Below are positions 1 to 12,030 of a stretch of 64,000 nucleotides of DNA, in pieces. A model generated the notes under the pieces. That model was given only the letters and a program-made list of their open reading frames with translations, was not told the origin of the DNA and ran no database searches. Source of the stretch: Tupaia tana (taxonomy: Eukaryota > Chordata > Mammalia > Scandentia > Tupaiidae). The stretch covers positions 59,587,575 to 59,651,574 of the forward strand of contig JAKSZU010000016.1 in the NCBI GenBank assembly GCA_026018925.1. Reading direction: 5' to 3'. The translations under genes were made by a program, and so were the position numbers. Position 1 is the stretch's first letter. Each line of letters opens with the position of its first letter.

Positions 1-164
1 TCCCAGACCCAACAGCTTGAAACTCATGCCCGGCACATGTGCATGCATGCCCAAAATCCTGAGAGGAGAATGAAGGTGAAAGGATTGCAGCATGCCTTCC
101 CAGGGGGGTGATTTCCCACTCTCTCTCTGTCTCTCCTGCAAGTGCACATGCCCTCTGGCAAAAA

Positions 165-195
<31 letters not shown>

Positions 196-197
196 GG
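1..197 (+). mobile_element. SINE-O, 5' part outside window
   Basis: The window opens inside a long-type SINE: the post-B-box segment, the AGGAGAATGAAGG core, the pyrimidine tract and an (AAAT)n tail are visible. The tRNA head lies upstream of the window. Confidence 0.85.
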
Positions 198-796
198 TAG
201 TGTATTATAATACAAGGAAGTGTGTAAGTGTAGTTGTGTCATTGACACTACCTCTGCTTAAAAATTAAAAAAGGAGTTTAGTGGCCTCCAGCTAGGAGGT
301 ATTGCAGTAATCTGGACCAGAAATGACTATGGCTGTCTTCAAACAGTGACAATGGGAAGGACGAGGCAGACAGGAGAGAAGCTGAGGGACCGCACAGAAC
401 TTGGAGGGCAGTAGATCTGGAGGATTCTGGGTCTCCAAGATAAATGGCCAGGTATGGCACATGATGGAGCTGGCTCCTGAGCTGGCAGATGACAGAGCGC
501 ATGTGGCTGCAGAATCAACTCACTCTGACCCAGAGCCTGCAAAGAGCCAGGCCACTGAATGAATTTAATGAGTAAACAAATTAGATCAAAGTAATGAACT
601 CCACGAAGCTACACATGAGGTCTTCTGGATATTCCATTAGGTAACCCCTTCTTCAGCACACTGTGCTCTGTGATAAGCACCATAGGGGACCAAGGAATTG
701 AGGAGCACAGGGACATGGTCACAGTGACACCCTCCTTGTCTTGCCCCAGGCTTGTCCATCTGTTTCTATAATATAATCATTTTAAAATGGTTTCCC
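198..796. other. No gene seen; unassigned non-coding sequence
   Basis: I see no recognisable gene or repeat. The short open frames on the minus strand lack similarity to any protein I know. Confidence 0.5.
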
Positions 797-980
797 AGGG
801 CCAGCAGGTGGCATAGTGTGGTTAAGGCACTGGACTCCCACATGGTCAATCATAGTTTGAGTCCTGAATCAGAGGCTTGAAACTCACATCGGTGGGGCCG
901 ACAGGTGGCGTCGTGTTTCCATGCACTGGACTCCCACGTGGCCAACCACAGTTCAATCCCTGGTGGCTTGGTTTTTCTCA

Positions 981-1032
<52 letters not shown>

Positions 1033-1262
1033 CTGTCCCTCCTGGTAAAATTAGAATAAATAAAGTTTAAATAATCTTTAAAAAATTTTAAAAAAAATTC
1101 ACATCAGGTATATATGCATGTATGCCCAAAATATTTATTGAAAGGAGACTGGAGGAGAAAGGACTGTGGCATGGCCATCCCCTCACTTTCTGTCTCTTTG
1201 TCTCTCTCTGTCTTTCCAGTGAGCACACATACCCTATAACAAAAAATCTCTCTCTCAAAAAA
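797..1262 (+). mobile_element. SINE-O split by a nested SINE-S
   Basis: The head starts at 797 and breaks at about 890; the body resumes near 1099 and ends in poly(A) about 1262. The break carries the 7-bp duplication TCACATC at 884-890 and 1099-1105, which shows that the interior element inserted later. Confidence 0.85.
894..1098 (+). mobile_element. SINE-S nested in an older SINE
   Basis: Short-type head, a pure (TC)n tract at about 978-1029, then the GGTAAAATTAGAATAAATAAA tail. It is flanked by TCACATC duplications in the host SINE. Confidence 0.85.
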
Positions 1263-1264
1263 AA

Positions 1265-1432
1265 TGTCAGTCAGGTGTGCATGTATGCCCAAAATCCTGA
1301 CAGGAGGGAGAAGGGTTTGCAGTGTGATCATGCCATACTTGGGGGAGGAAAGGTGCTTTCTCCCTCTGTCTCTTTCTCTCTGATGAGTGCACATGCCCTC
1401 TGGAAATTGAAAAAGTTTTCCCCAAAATAAAA
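1265..1432 (+). mobile_element. SINE-O 3' half
   Basis: Only the part downstream of the tRNA head is present (ATGCCCAAAATCCTGACAGG onward to CCCTCTGGAAATTG). It directly follows the previous SINE, so it may be the second half of a dimeric copy. Confidence 0.75.
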
Positions 1433-1499
1433 TATTTGCTTCATTCAATGACAAAGTAGACAACTGATGTTTGAATTTATTAAGGAAGAAAACAGTTCA

Positions 1500-2713
<1,214 letters not shown>

Positions 2714-2727
2714 AAGAAAACAATTCA

Positions 2728-3379
2728 CATACCACGCAGGAACTTTTAAAAAACGTGCAGACTCAAACAAAGAAACAAAATGCTCAATTTGATGTGTGAG
2801 TGGAAATAAAACCAATGTAACGAACTTTGTGTTTATTCAGGAGGCCTCTTGCCTTTTTGGCTTCCTTCTTCCTCATTTCTTTCTCCCTCTCAAAATGTGG
2901 ATTTTATTTTCAAATCTGGGAAAAAAAGCGTTTGGGGGAACTTTCATTACTCAGAAGTGCTGTTGCTGGAGGGCCGGGTCATCACCAGGACACATGGACA
3001 AAGCAGCCGTCAATATCTGATCTGTGCAAACTCTTGAGCAGCACAACCTCCTGGACTAGAGAGACTGCTCTGTTCACAACTGGATGGAGCAGAAGTATGA
3101 GGAGAGACAGAACCAAAGTAATGGGTCAACACGTTGATTTTGAGCAGTCGATGCCTTCCCAAGAAGGCTCCACGCCACGGCCCCTGTGGGCCTCCAGCAG
3201 TGCTGAGTGCCAGGATTAAGGCATCTGCAGCTGGGCCCCAGTTTTTCAAAGGCTCTGCTGGAAATGTGGCCTGGAATGATCAAAGGATGTTGATGCGGCA
3301 GCGCCTCACCAGCAGTCCTGCTCCCCCTCTTGTCTGTCCGTGTCTGGTCTCTGACAAACAGCTGGAACATTCTTATTTA
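2728..3379. other. No gene seen; unassigned sequence
   Basis: Unique-looking non-coding sequence between the WDR61 retrocopy and an L2 fragment. Short open frames here show no recognisable domain. Confidence 0.45.
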
Positions 3380-4113
3380 TAAAATCAGGTCAATTACTCC
3401 TCAGTTCACAACCTCCAACGGCTTCCCATAGTTCTCAGCATAAGAATCAAAGACCTCACCAGGGCGTCAGAAAACCTTCCTAACTGGCTCCCCGTTCTGA
3501 CCTTCTCTCCTGGCTCTCTCCTCTGGCTCTGGCCACTCTGGCCTCGCTGATGTTTCTCAAACACAGCAGGCACTCTCCTTTCTCAGGGACCTGCACTTGC
3601 TGTTTCCTCTGCTGGAAGACTCGGATCTTCATCTGGCTCCATCTCTTGCATCATTCAGGATTTTGCTCAAGACATCTCCTCAGAGAGGTCTTTTCTGACA
3701 ACTTGATCTAAAACAGTTCCTAGGCCAACCCTGAAGCTTAGTGGTTAAGGAAGTTGGATCTCACATGACTGACTGAGTTCGAATCTTGGTCCCATCAGCT
3801 TGAAAGATGTGCCAGGTATGTGTGTATGTGTGCCCAAAATCTCAACAGGATGGAGAAATGGAAGAGAAGGCATTGTGGCATGACCACACCCCATGGGAGG
3901 GGTACTTTCTCCCTCCCTCTTTCTTTGTCTCCCTGTCTCTCCCTGGCAAGTGCATATACCTTCTGGTAAACTAAAAAATAATAAAAAATGAATGAATGAA
4001 ACTGTTCCTCCAGCACTACCCCTCTGCTCTGCTTTATATTTCTTCATAGACTTATTGCATCCTGATACTACATTATGGATTTAATGCTTATTATTTGTTA
4101 CTCCCCACCTTTT
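3380..4113 (+). mobile_element. L2-type LINE 3' fragment
   Basis: Strongly diverged sequence resembling the conserved L2 3' region, including a CTGCACTTGCTGTTTCCTC stretch. It is interrupted by a SINE at 3722-3998 and resumes with CTGCTTTATATTTCTTCATAG. Confidence 0.6.
3722..3998 (+). mobile_element. SINE-O
   Basis: Degenerate long-type SINE ending in an ATGAATGAATGA tail. It lies between near-identical direct repeats AAACAGTTCCT (3711-3721) and AAACTGTTCCT (3999-4009) inside an L2 fragment. Confidence 0.85.
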
Positions 4114-4128
4114 AGGAGAAAGAATCTT

Positions 4129-4397
4129 TTCTCTTTTTCTTTCTTTTTTTGCTAAAGGGCACATGTTTTCACCAGAAAGACAGAGAGAAACAGAGACAGA
4201 AAGCAAGAAATCATCCCCCGGGGTGGGGCGGGGGGATAGCCACCCCACAATCCCTTCTCCTCCATTCTCCTCTTGGGATCTTGGGCACATATGTGCATGT
4301 GCCCAGTGTGAGTTTAAGCCACCAGGTCCAACACTCGAACCGCAGTCAACTACATGGGAGTCCAGCGACATAGCCATTACACCAACTGCTGGTCCCA
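4129..4397 (-). mobile_element. SINE-L, minus strand
   Basis: Full-length minus-strand copy: poly(T) on the left, head ending CTGCTGGTCCC on the right. A perfect 15-bp duplication AGGAGAAAGAATCTT flanks it (4114-4128 and 4398-4412). Confidence 0.95.
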
Positions 4398-4569
4398 AGG
4401 AGAAAGAATCTTGTTCCTGAATGAATTCATCAAAAAGAGCAATGACAGCAAGAGGTGATTCTCTTTCAATTAGTTCAAATTTAACTTTCTACTGTGGAAA
4501 TGCCATCACAGGGAACATTTCAATGTCTGGTAGGATTTTCACATGAAGATGTCAAATTGCAAAATCTCC

Positions 4570-5230
4570 TTCCATTATGTTCATCCATTGGCCTACTACG
4601 TGCCAAGTACTACATTAGGTCCTGAGGATGAACCAGATGAAACTCCTGACATCTGGAGCTGATGTTCTAATTTGGTGTGAGCTGAGGAGGAGGATATATA
4701 ACTAAACAAACAATTAGAGAAACAACGAGCTACTTTTTGGTGTCATGTCTGCTCTGAGGGCAGAAAGCAGGGTGATGTGATGGGAGGGAAGGTGAGATTT
4801 CCTTTCATAGGATCAGGGAAGGATCCCCTACAGAGGTAATGATTGAGCTGAGACCTGAAATATGAGAAAGGTCCAGCCCTGGCAAGAGGTATAGAAGTCC
4901 ATTTTGGGCAGGGAAGAGCATGTGCAAGGTCACAAAAAGGGAAAACACTTGTATTTACAGAAGCAGAGGAAAGGGACAGAAGATGGCAGGCAGGGCCACA
5001 TCATGCTAGGATTTGAGTTTGGTTTTATTTCAAATGCAAGCCTAAACCATTGAATGCTGTCAAATGGAGATGTGACATTTCCTATGGTCATGTAGCTCAT
5101 GACAATGCTTTGGTCAATAGCAGACCACATATATAGTAGTGGAGCTACCATAACATTATAGTGGAATTGAAAATTCCTATTGCCCACTGACATCAAAGCC
5201 ATCATTAAGTAGTAGTGCAATGCACTGTTC
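4570..5230 (-). mobile_element. L2-type LINE fragment, minus strand
   Basis: Contains CCTACTACGTGCCAAGTACT followed by CTGAGGATGAACCAGATG, the reverse of the usual L2 3' end. Strongly diverged; the right limit is approximate. Confidence 0.55.
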
Positions 5231-5291
5231 ACATGTTTGTGGTGATGCTTATAAATAGACTTACTGTGCTACCAGTCATGTAAAAGTATAG

Positions 5292-5512
5292 ATTCTGGGG
5301 CCGACTGTGGTGTGATGATTAAGGAGGTTGGCTCCTACATGGCCAACTGGGCAGTGCCAGACCCAGTGGCCTGAAAAACAGGTCAGGAATGTTGTGCATG
5401 CATGCCCAAAATCCCAAAAGGAGAATGGAAGAGAAGGGAGTGTGGCATGGCTCCCATGGGGGATGATTACAGTCTCTCTGTCTCTCTCCAGCAAGTATAC
5501 ATACCCTGTAGC

Positions 5513-5552
<40 letters not shown>
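5292..5552 (+). mobile_element. SINE-O with long pure poly(A)
   Basis: Long-type SINE whose tail is an uninterrupted A run of about 38. The perfect 10-bp duplication AAAAGTATAG flanks it (5282-5291 and 5553-5562). Confidence 0.9.
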
Positions 5553-5559
<7 letters not shown>

Positions 5560-5635
5560 TAGCTCCTTCAGGTGGTATTCCAGAAAAAGGTATTATTATC
5601 ATAGGAGATGACAGGTCCATGCAGATTACCACCCT

Positions 5636-5692
5636 ATTACATGCCCTATAGCGAAAATCTCTTCAAAAAAGAAAAAGAAAAAGAAAAAAAAA
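5636..5692 (+). mobile_element. SINE 3' end fragment
   Basis: Only the terminal ATGCCCTATAGCGAAAATCTC and A-rich tail of a long-type SINE are present, abutting an L1 fragment. Confidence 0.7.
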
Positions 5693-6330
5693 TCTACAAC
5701 TAGAACTACCATATGATCCAGCAATCCCACTCCTTGGTATCTACCCAAAGGACAGAAGAATACTTAATCGGAAAAGTGCTTGCACATCGATGTTTACTGC
5801 GGCACTTTTCACAATTGCCAAGTCATGGAAACAACCCAAATGCCCACGAACTGATGAATGGTTAGAAAAACTGTGGCACATATACTCAATGGAATACTAT
5901 TCATCCATAGTAAACAAGAAAACCCTGGCTTTTGAAAGGAAGTGGATGAATACGGAAGACTTACTGCTGAGTGAAGCAAGCCATGCTATGAAGGAGAGGC
6001 ATTGTATGTCCCCACTTAATATATACCAAGTGTCTGCACTCTATGACTGAAACTAATTGTCTAAAGGTCATAGAAACACAGTATATAGATGTAAATACCA
6101 GATATAATGTGTGTGAAAGAGGAGGGTCTGAGGAAGGACATTTGGGGGAGGGACAGGGAGGCAAAGCATTAATGGCACAAAGAGGTGTGGTATTATCTGT
6201 TGAAGATATTTCGTAGTTTTATCAACAGTACTAGGGAGAAATGTTCACCTGTTTAAATATCCATTTTGTAAGACAAATAATAATGTGATTGAATGTATGG
6301 AAGAAAATGAAATGAAAAAAAATAATAATA
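5693..6330 (+). mobile_element. L1 LINE 3' end (ORF2 C-terminus and 3' UTR)
   Basis: Encodes a remnant of the ORF2 C-terminal region (KQPKCPRTDEWLEKLWHIYS, then MEYYSS) up to about 6050, followed by a 3' UTR and AT/A-rich tail. It is 5'-truncated. The same region appears in the L1 at 29.6-30.4 kb. Confidence 0.85.
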
Positions 6331-6512
6331 AAAGAAAAAATAATAAAAAAGAAGGAAATTTTTAAAAATAGTAATAAATAAAGTCGAATTAAACCATGAT
6401 TAAAAATAAATAATAAAAAAGAAGGTCCTAGATCTTCACATTACTTGCTCAGCAAATTTCTGGTCCTACAAGCTCCATTTATAGGTCTACCATTTTTTAT
6501 CTTTTATACCAT

Positions 6513-6955
6513 TTTTTTAAAGAATTATTTTATTGGGAACCAGCAGTTAGCATAATGGCTATGTCCCGGCTCCCACTTAGTTGACTGCAGTTCTCACCCC
6601 GGACCCGGTGGCTTAAAACTCACGCCGAGTGCGTGTGCGTGCGCGCCCAAGATCCCGAGAGGAGAATGGAGGAGAAGGGATTGCGGCGTGACCATCCCCC
6701 CGGGGGGTGATTTCTCGTTTTCTGTCTCTATGTCTCTCTCTGTCTGTCTGGTGAGCACACGCGCCCTATACCAAAAATTTCTCCAAAAAAAAAATTATTT
6801 TATTTAACTTTATTTATTTATTTATTTTAATTTGACCAGACACAAAGTGAGAGAGAGGGAAAGGGAGAAAGCAAGCCACCAGGTCCGGGACTTGAACCAC
6901 AGTCAGCCAAGTGAGAGTCCAGCATCCTTAACCACTATACCACCTACTGGCCCCA
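6513..6955 (-). mobile_element. SINE-S, minus strand, split by a nested SINE-L
   Basis: AT-rich tail on the left, head ending CCTACTGGCCCC on the right. The duplication TATACCAT flanks it (6505-6512 and 6956-6963). A SINE-L at 6535-6792 sits within its AT-rich tail. Confidence 0.85.
6535..6792 (+). mobile_element. SINE-L nested in SINE-S
   Basis: Well-preserved long-type copy with a GC-rich core. The perfect 12-bp duplication AATTATTTTATT lies at 6523-6534 and 6793-6804. Confidence 0.93.
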
Positions 6956-6963
6956 TATACCAT

Positions 6964-7435
6964 ATTTATAGTCTGGGAGCAATAAACTATACCATATAAC
7001 CTAGACCTAAAGGAGACTATACCATTTAGGTTTGTGTAAGTATACTCTATTATGTTCACACAGTGAAGAAATTGCCTAACATCACAATTCTTGGAATGTA
7101 ACCCCATTGTTAAACAACACATGAATATATTTAAAGATTGTTTTCTGTATCAGTTATATATTGCTGAATAACAAATAATCCCAAGCTTAAAGGTGTAAAA
7201 TAACAACACTTATTATTCCCACAATTTTGGAGGCTGACTGTACTCAATTAGGTGGTTCTTGCTTAAGGTCTCTTATGTGGGTTGCCTTAAAATAGTGAGG
7301 GGTTGCACTCTAGATGAACCAGGAAATAAGCACCCAAGAACAAGGAAATGACACCACAGAATAAGATGAAAAGGGAGATTATAGAAGTAAGGAAACAGGG
7401 ATAGAGTCAAAATACTCCATTTAAATCTAATCAAT
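6964..7435. repeat. Ancient unassigned repeat plus unique DNA
   Basis: 7135-7262 (TATATTGCTGAATAACAAAT then CACAATTTTGGAGGCTG) resembles a widespread mammalian interspersed repeat that also appears to occur at 52765-53625. The family is not assigned. No gene is seen in the rest. Confidence 0.4.
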
Positions 7436-7455
7436 AAGAAACCAGGAAGAGAACC

Positions 7456-7715
7456 TGGCTGACCCATGGCCTAGTGGTTAGGAAGCCAGATCCCACATGG
7501 TCGATCACATGGTTCCCCACTCAGGCAGCTTGGAAAACATATCAGGAACATGTGTGTGCATGCCCCAAATCCTGAAAGCAAGAGAAATGAAGAGAAGGGA
7601 TTGCTACAGCCAATGGAACTACAGTGACCATACCCTACAGGGATGCTTTCTCCCTTTCCCTCTCTCTCTGGTGAGCACATGTACCCACTAGTAAAAAAAA
7701 GAAAAAGAAAAAGAT
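7456..7715 (+). mobile_element. SINE-O, first of a three-SINE array
   Basis: Degenerate long-type copy. The flanking 20-bp repeats (7436-7455 and about 7716-7735, AAGAAACCAGGAAGAGAACC-like) are slightly diverged. Two further SINEs follow immediately. Confidence 0.85.
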
Positions 7716-7735
7716 AAAGAAACAAGAAGAGAACC

Positions 7736-8005
7736 AGGGACCAGCAGATGGCATCATGGTTATGTCACTGGACTCCCACGCAATCAACTGTGGTTCGAGT
7801 CCCGGACCCAGTGATTTCAACCTCACGCTGGGCAAGTGTGTGTGTGCACCCGAGATCCCAAGAGGAGGATGGAGGAGAAGGGATTGTCGCGTGGTCATCC
7901 TCCCTGGAGGGTGATTTTTCACCTTCTGTCTCTCTGTCTCTCTCTGTCACCAGCAAGCATACATACCCTATAGCAAAAAAGTCTCTCTCTCTCAAAAAAA
8001 GGAGG
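7736..8005 (+). mobile_element. SINE-L, second of the array
   Basis: Head GGGACCAGCAGATGGCATCA with a good B box GGTTCGAGTCC; ends AGCAAAAAAGTCTCTC plus a short A run and is followed at once by a SINE-S. Confidence 0.9.
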
Positions 8006-8097
8006 TGTGGCCAGCAGGTGGTGTGGTGGTTAAGGGCACTGTACTCCCACATGGCCCACTGCAGTTTGAGTCCCGGACTTGGCAGCTTGCTTTCTCA

Positions 8098-8181
<84 letters not shown>

Positions 8182-8254
8182 CCATCTATGGTCAAATTAA
8201 AATAAATAAATAAATAAATGGATAAATAAAGTTAAAATAAAATAATTTTTTAAA
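8006..8254 (+). mobile_element. SINE-S with (TC)n(CA)n tract
   Basis: Short-type SINE in which the pyrimidine tract has expanded to a (TC)n(CA)n microsatellite at about 8100-8176. The tail has AAATAAATAAATAAATGG. The right flank AAAAGAACCAAC resembles the array target site. Confidence 0.88.
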
Positions 8255-8447
8255 AAAGGAAAAGAACCAACATTATCAAAAACTTATTACATAGGAAATG
8301 CCTGAAATGATGATGAATTCAGAAGACAAAAGAAATCGAGTAAAGTGACTGAAAACTATTAAACTAGTAAAGTGACAGAGATTATAGTACAATACTGGGT
8401 TGTCAATTGGTGACCCTGAGGTAGAGAACCTAAAAAATGAAACAAGA

Positions 8448-8790
8448 GGGCCAGCGAGCAGATGGCATGGTGCTTAAGGTGTTGGATTCCCACATGACTA
8501 ATCATAGTTTGAATCCCAGACCTACTGGCTTAAAAAATCACACTGAGCATATGTATGTGCCCAGAGTCTCAAGAGGAAAATGGAAGAGAAGAAATCGCAG
8601 CATGGCCATCCCTCTGGAGGGTGATTTCTCATTTTCCCTCTCTGTCTCTACCTGGTGAGTGAACACTCACTATGGCAAAAAAAAAAAAAAGAAAGAAAAA
8701 GAAGGAAAGAAAGAGAGAAAGAAAGAGAGAGAGAGAGAGAGCAAGCAAGCAAGAAATAAAGAAGGAAGGAAGGAAAGAAACAGGAAAAGT
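8448..8790 (+). mobile_element. SINE-O with expanded purine tail
   Basis: Long-type SINE whose A tail grew into a GAAA/GAGA/GGAA microsatellite at about 8680-8785. Confidence 0.85.
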
Positions 8791-9580
8791 ATGCAGTGAT
8801 ATAGAAGAATGTAATCATCAGTCAAAGGGCATGCCACATAGCTGGAAAAATTAATACAGAATGACTGGCCCAAAGCCAATCCTGACTAAGCTATTGAACT
8901 TGAAGGATAAAGAAAGCATTCTACCCTTTGGGCAGGAAAACATGACCTATATATGAGAAGAACCTTTAGTCAGCCTCAGACCTTTTCACTGGCACAGTCA
9001 TAGCCAGATGACACCGGGGTCATACTTTGAAGACGGGGTTGAAGAAAATGGAACTGAATCAAGAATTCTCTACCCAGAAAGACATCATCCGAAGAGAACT
9101 ACAGTAAGGAGAAACTCTCAAACATGCTCCAATCCAGAAAATACGGCAGTTATGAACTAACATGAAAACTACAGAGTTTTAAAAGTTACATCTAATATTT
9201 TTTTATTACTTTAATGAATTTTGAAGAAGCACACATCACTTGTACATAAAAATTTAAGTTCAGACATGCTTTCATCATTTCTTTAGCTTCTGTTATTTCA
9301 AGTAAAATTAAAGTTACATGTATTTGAACTAAAACACATTAAAAATATGTAAGGCTATTTTTATCCCAGTGAACTATCTGCCTATCTACCTGTCTGCACA
9401 GAAAGACGTGGGAAATGATCACCTAATGTTTCAAAAACGCATGTCTTGATGATAGGAAATTTCATGGCTTGTTGCTTTCTTTGTACTTTTCTATGTACTT
9501 GGATTTTCTATATAATTACAAAGTATTTTTATGAAAAAAAAAATGTCATTCTAAAAGTTTGTAAATTAAATATCATTAAA
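8791..9580. other. Possible old LINE remnant; no gene
   Basis: 8880-9180 contains ATCAAGAATTCTCTACCCAG and AAAGACATCATCC, reminiscent of an old L1/HAL1 ORF1 region, but too decayed for assignment. The rest is AT-rich unique sequence. Confidence 0.35.
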
Positions 9581-9590
9581 GAATGAGCTA

Positions 9591-9783
9591 GGGCTGGGGT
9601 CAGCAGGTGGTGTAATGGTTAAGGCACTAGATTCCCACATGGCCAACTGTGGCTCAAATCCCAGACCTGGCATCTCTCTCTCTCTCTTTCTTTCTCTTGT
9701 AAGCACATGTGCTCTGTAGTAAATTAAAAATAATAATGATAAATAAAATGAAAATTAATAAATAATTATTTTAAAAATGAAAA
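9591..9783 (+). mobile_element. SINE-S-like copy with long-type ending
   Basis: Head followed by a short pyrimidine tract, GTAAGCACATGTGCTCTGTA and an AT-rich tail. The target sequence AATGAGCTA recurs on its left (9582-9590), between it and the next SINE, and after that SINE. Confidence 0.85.
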
Positions 9784-9793
9784 AATGAACTAC

Positions 9794-10043
9794 GGCCAGT
9801 CAGTGGTTTGGTGGCTAAAGTGGTTGGATCCCACATGGTTGACTAAGCAGTTGAGCCCCAGACTCAGCAGCTTGGAAAACACTCCAGGTGTATGTGAATG
9901 CATGCCCAAAATCCTGAGAAGAGAATGGAGAGGGGATTATGGTATGGCCATCCCCTTGGGGGATGCTTTCTTTCTCTTTCTGTCTCTCTGCCTCTGTTTC
10001 TCTGCCCAGTGAGCACAACACCTGTTAGCAAATTTCTTATTTA
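9794..10043 (+). mobile_element. SINE-O adjoining the previous SINE
   Basis: Degenerate long-type copy with almost no A tail. Flanked by AATGAACTA (about 9784-9792) and AATGAGCTA (10044-10052). Confidence 0.85.
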
Positions 10044-10044
10044 A

Positions 10045-10232
10045 ATGAGCTACATGAAGTAGTATCTAGCATACACTAGATATTTTCCATACATTGGATC
10101 ATCTAATCCACATATAACTCTCCAAGGTAGGAATTATAATCTGCATTTTCCTGAAGAGGAAACTGGGGCTCATGAGTATTTGTTAAGTCTAGAATCACAC
10201 TGCTAGTAAGGCCATGAGCATAACTTTTCCTG
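10045..10232 (+). mobile_element. MIR SINE fragment
   Basis: Contains the conserved MIR core: CCTGAAGAGGAAACTGGGGC preceded by a GGTAGGAATTATAATCTGCA stretch. Strongly diverged ancient element. Confidence 0.75.
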
Positions 10233-10762
10233 GTGTCAAAGCCAACATCCTTCCCACCAGCCTGTTTCCTGCTGGGTTTAAGTTTAACACCCACCCCTCC
10301 ACCCACATGTGTGCACAGGAATGTTGCACACACACACATAGTTCTGCAATATTTCATCTGCCTACACCAGGAACTTGCTATGACAAACCAAATGCAATAC
10401 CCAGTTCCTGACCAAAGTTATTATTCAAATTCTTTATGGTTTGGAAAAGGCTGCTAGTTTCACTCTGACAAGGGTCAGACTTAGGTCTTAAGAGAAGTAA
10501 TAATTACAGAGCCTCCTAATCTGTGTAGAAGGATAGGATGTTTAGATATACCCAGCCCTTTGAGATGCTCTGCTGGAAGGTAGTTCAAGTGCAAAGTACT
10601 ATTGACTCATGGTCATCTCTGTCTTCTTTCATTCCTAACGATACTTTGTACGTCATTAGTGTTTGTATTAAGGGTGGTTCCAAAAGCCTAAGGAAGTTTA
10701 TCAATTTCTAGGAATTCACATATCTCTTTGACAATGAATATTTTTATATACATGTCTGAATA
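10233..10762. other. No gene seen
   Basis: Unassigned non-coding sequence with a short (CA)n near 10328-10340. Confidence 0.45.
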
Positions 10763-10774
10763 TTTATGTATATT

Positions 10775-10954
10775 TTCCTTTTATTTTTTTATCATTACTA
10801 TTATTTTAGAATTTGCTATAGGACATATACACTCACAAGAGAGAAACAGAGACAGAGAGAAAGTGAGAAAGCCAACCGCCAGGTCGGAGACTCATACTAC
10901 GGTCAGCCATGTGGGAGTTCAGCACCTTAACCACCATGCCATCTGCTGGCCCCT
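10775..10954 (-). mobile_element. SINE-S, minus strand
   Basis: AT-rich tail on the left, head CATCTGCTGGCCCC on the right. The direct repeat TATGTATATTTT-like sequence flanks it at about 10763-10774 and 10957-10968. Confidence 0.88.
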
Positions 10955-11189
10955 GTATGTATATTTTTCATACTATTCTACTTAAAAAGTAAATGTTTAG
11001 TGATCCATCAAAAGCAAATGGCAATAAAGGTGTATCCCATGTTTCCCAGGCCACACTACTGCTAGCCTGGAGATGAAATATAAAACCATAATCATAGTCA
11101 TAGTCATTGAGGAATGTCATTCTATCCTACCTTACCTGTTCTCTGGGAACTCCCAAATCCTGAGCAGCCCTGGGCACATGTCATAAGTG

Positions 11190-11600
11190 TTTTTTGCATC
11201 CCAATCACTTCCTCTGATACAGCGTACTTTCAATCATGTCCCCTGGCATTTTGGGACTCAGCATAGCAATGACTGCCAGGGCTGGGGTGCACTAGAGGTC
11301 TCCTTGCTCCCATCGGGCCCACACAAAGCTAGCCCTACTCCTGCTTGTTCCCCTACAAGCTATGTCCATAGGCAGGCAGAGTGGTATTCATGCAAAACAT
11401 GGACTAGACCACATAATCCCTGGCTCCAAATCCTGCAGTGGTGTCCCACCACACTCCCTGAATGATTCGCCTTGGCCTTCATAACTTTGCAGAGTTTGGC
11501 CCTGTCTGCATCTCTAATGTCATCTCTGCAACAGTCTGGGGCTGGGCTTTGATGAGAGGAACAGGGCGCAGGCCTCTCAGGACCACTTTTCCCTTGACTA
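11190..11600 (+). mobile_element. L2-type LINE fragment
   Basis: Diverged sequence with CCAAATCCTGCAGTGGTGTC and following text typical of the L2 3' region. No coding potential. Confidence 0.45.
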
Positions 11601-11614
11601 TGGCCATCACTCTT

Positions 11615-11803
11615 TTTTTTTTCCCTAAAGAATTATTTATCTATATTATTATTGTATTATTTTTTAATTTGCTATAGGATATGTGTGCTCACCAGAGAGA
11701 GAGGAAGAGAAAGTGAGAAAGCAAGTTGCCAGATCTGGGACTCAAGCTGTGGTTGGCCATGTGCGAGTTCAGTGCCTTAACCACGATAACACCCACTGGG
11801 CCC
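11615..11803 (-). mobile_element. SINE-S, minus strand
   Basis: Short-type copy in the L2 flank. The perfect 14-bp duplication TGGCCATCACTCTT lies at 11601-11614 and 11804-11817. Confidence 0.93.
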
Positions 11804-12030
11804 TGGCCATCACTCTTGAGGCAGATATTTGCCTTAGTACTTTTCCATCCTGACAAGCTCCCTGTAAATAGACCTAGGTAGGCCCACACGCCAATACCTC
11901 CATGTGCCAAGGCTGCCACAGCAATAGATCATAACAGAGATGGACCACCTAGGGTAGGCCAAAGGGTGGATGCCAAGGGACTTCAACAGTTCTCTCATGT
12001 TCAACAACCCCACTGAAGTTTCCCCAAATA

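Noticed and set aside
1104-1463. Open frames of about 100 codons on both strands, repeated at many places with similar peptides
   Set aside because: Chance translations of the SINE core, which is GC-rich and stop-poor in several frames.
5790-6050. 86-codon open frame as a cellular gene
   Set aside because: It is the C-terminal remnant of L1 ORF2, as is the related stretch near 29.7 kb.
8100-8176. Regular direct repeats as a possible CRISPR-like array
   Set aside because: Simple (TC)n(CA)n microsatellite in a SINE tract; no spacer pattern, and the genome is mammalian.
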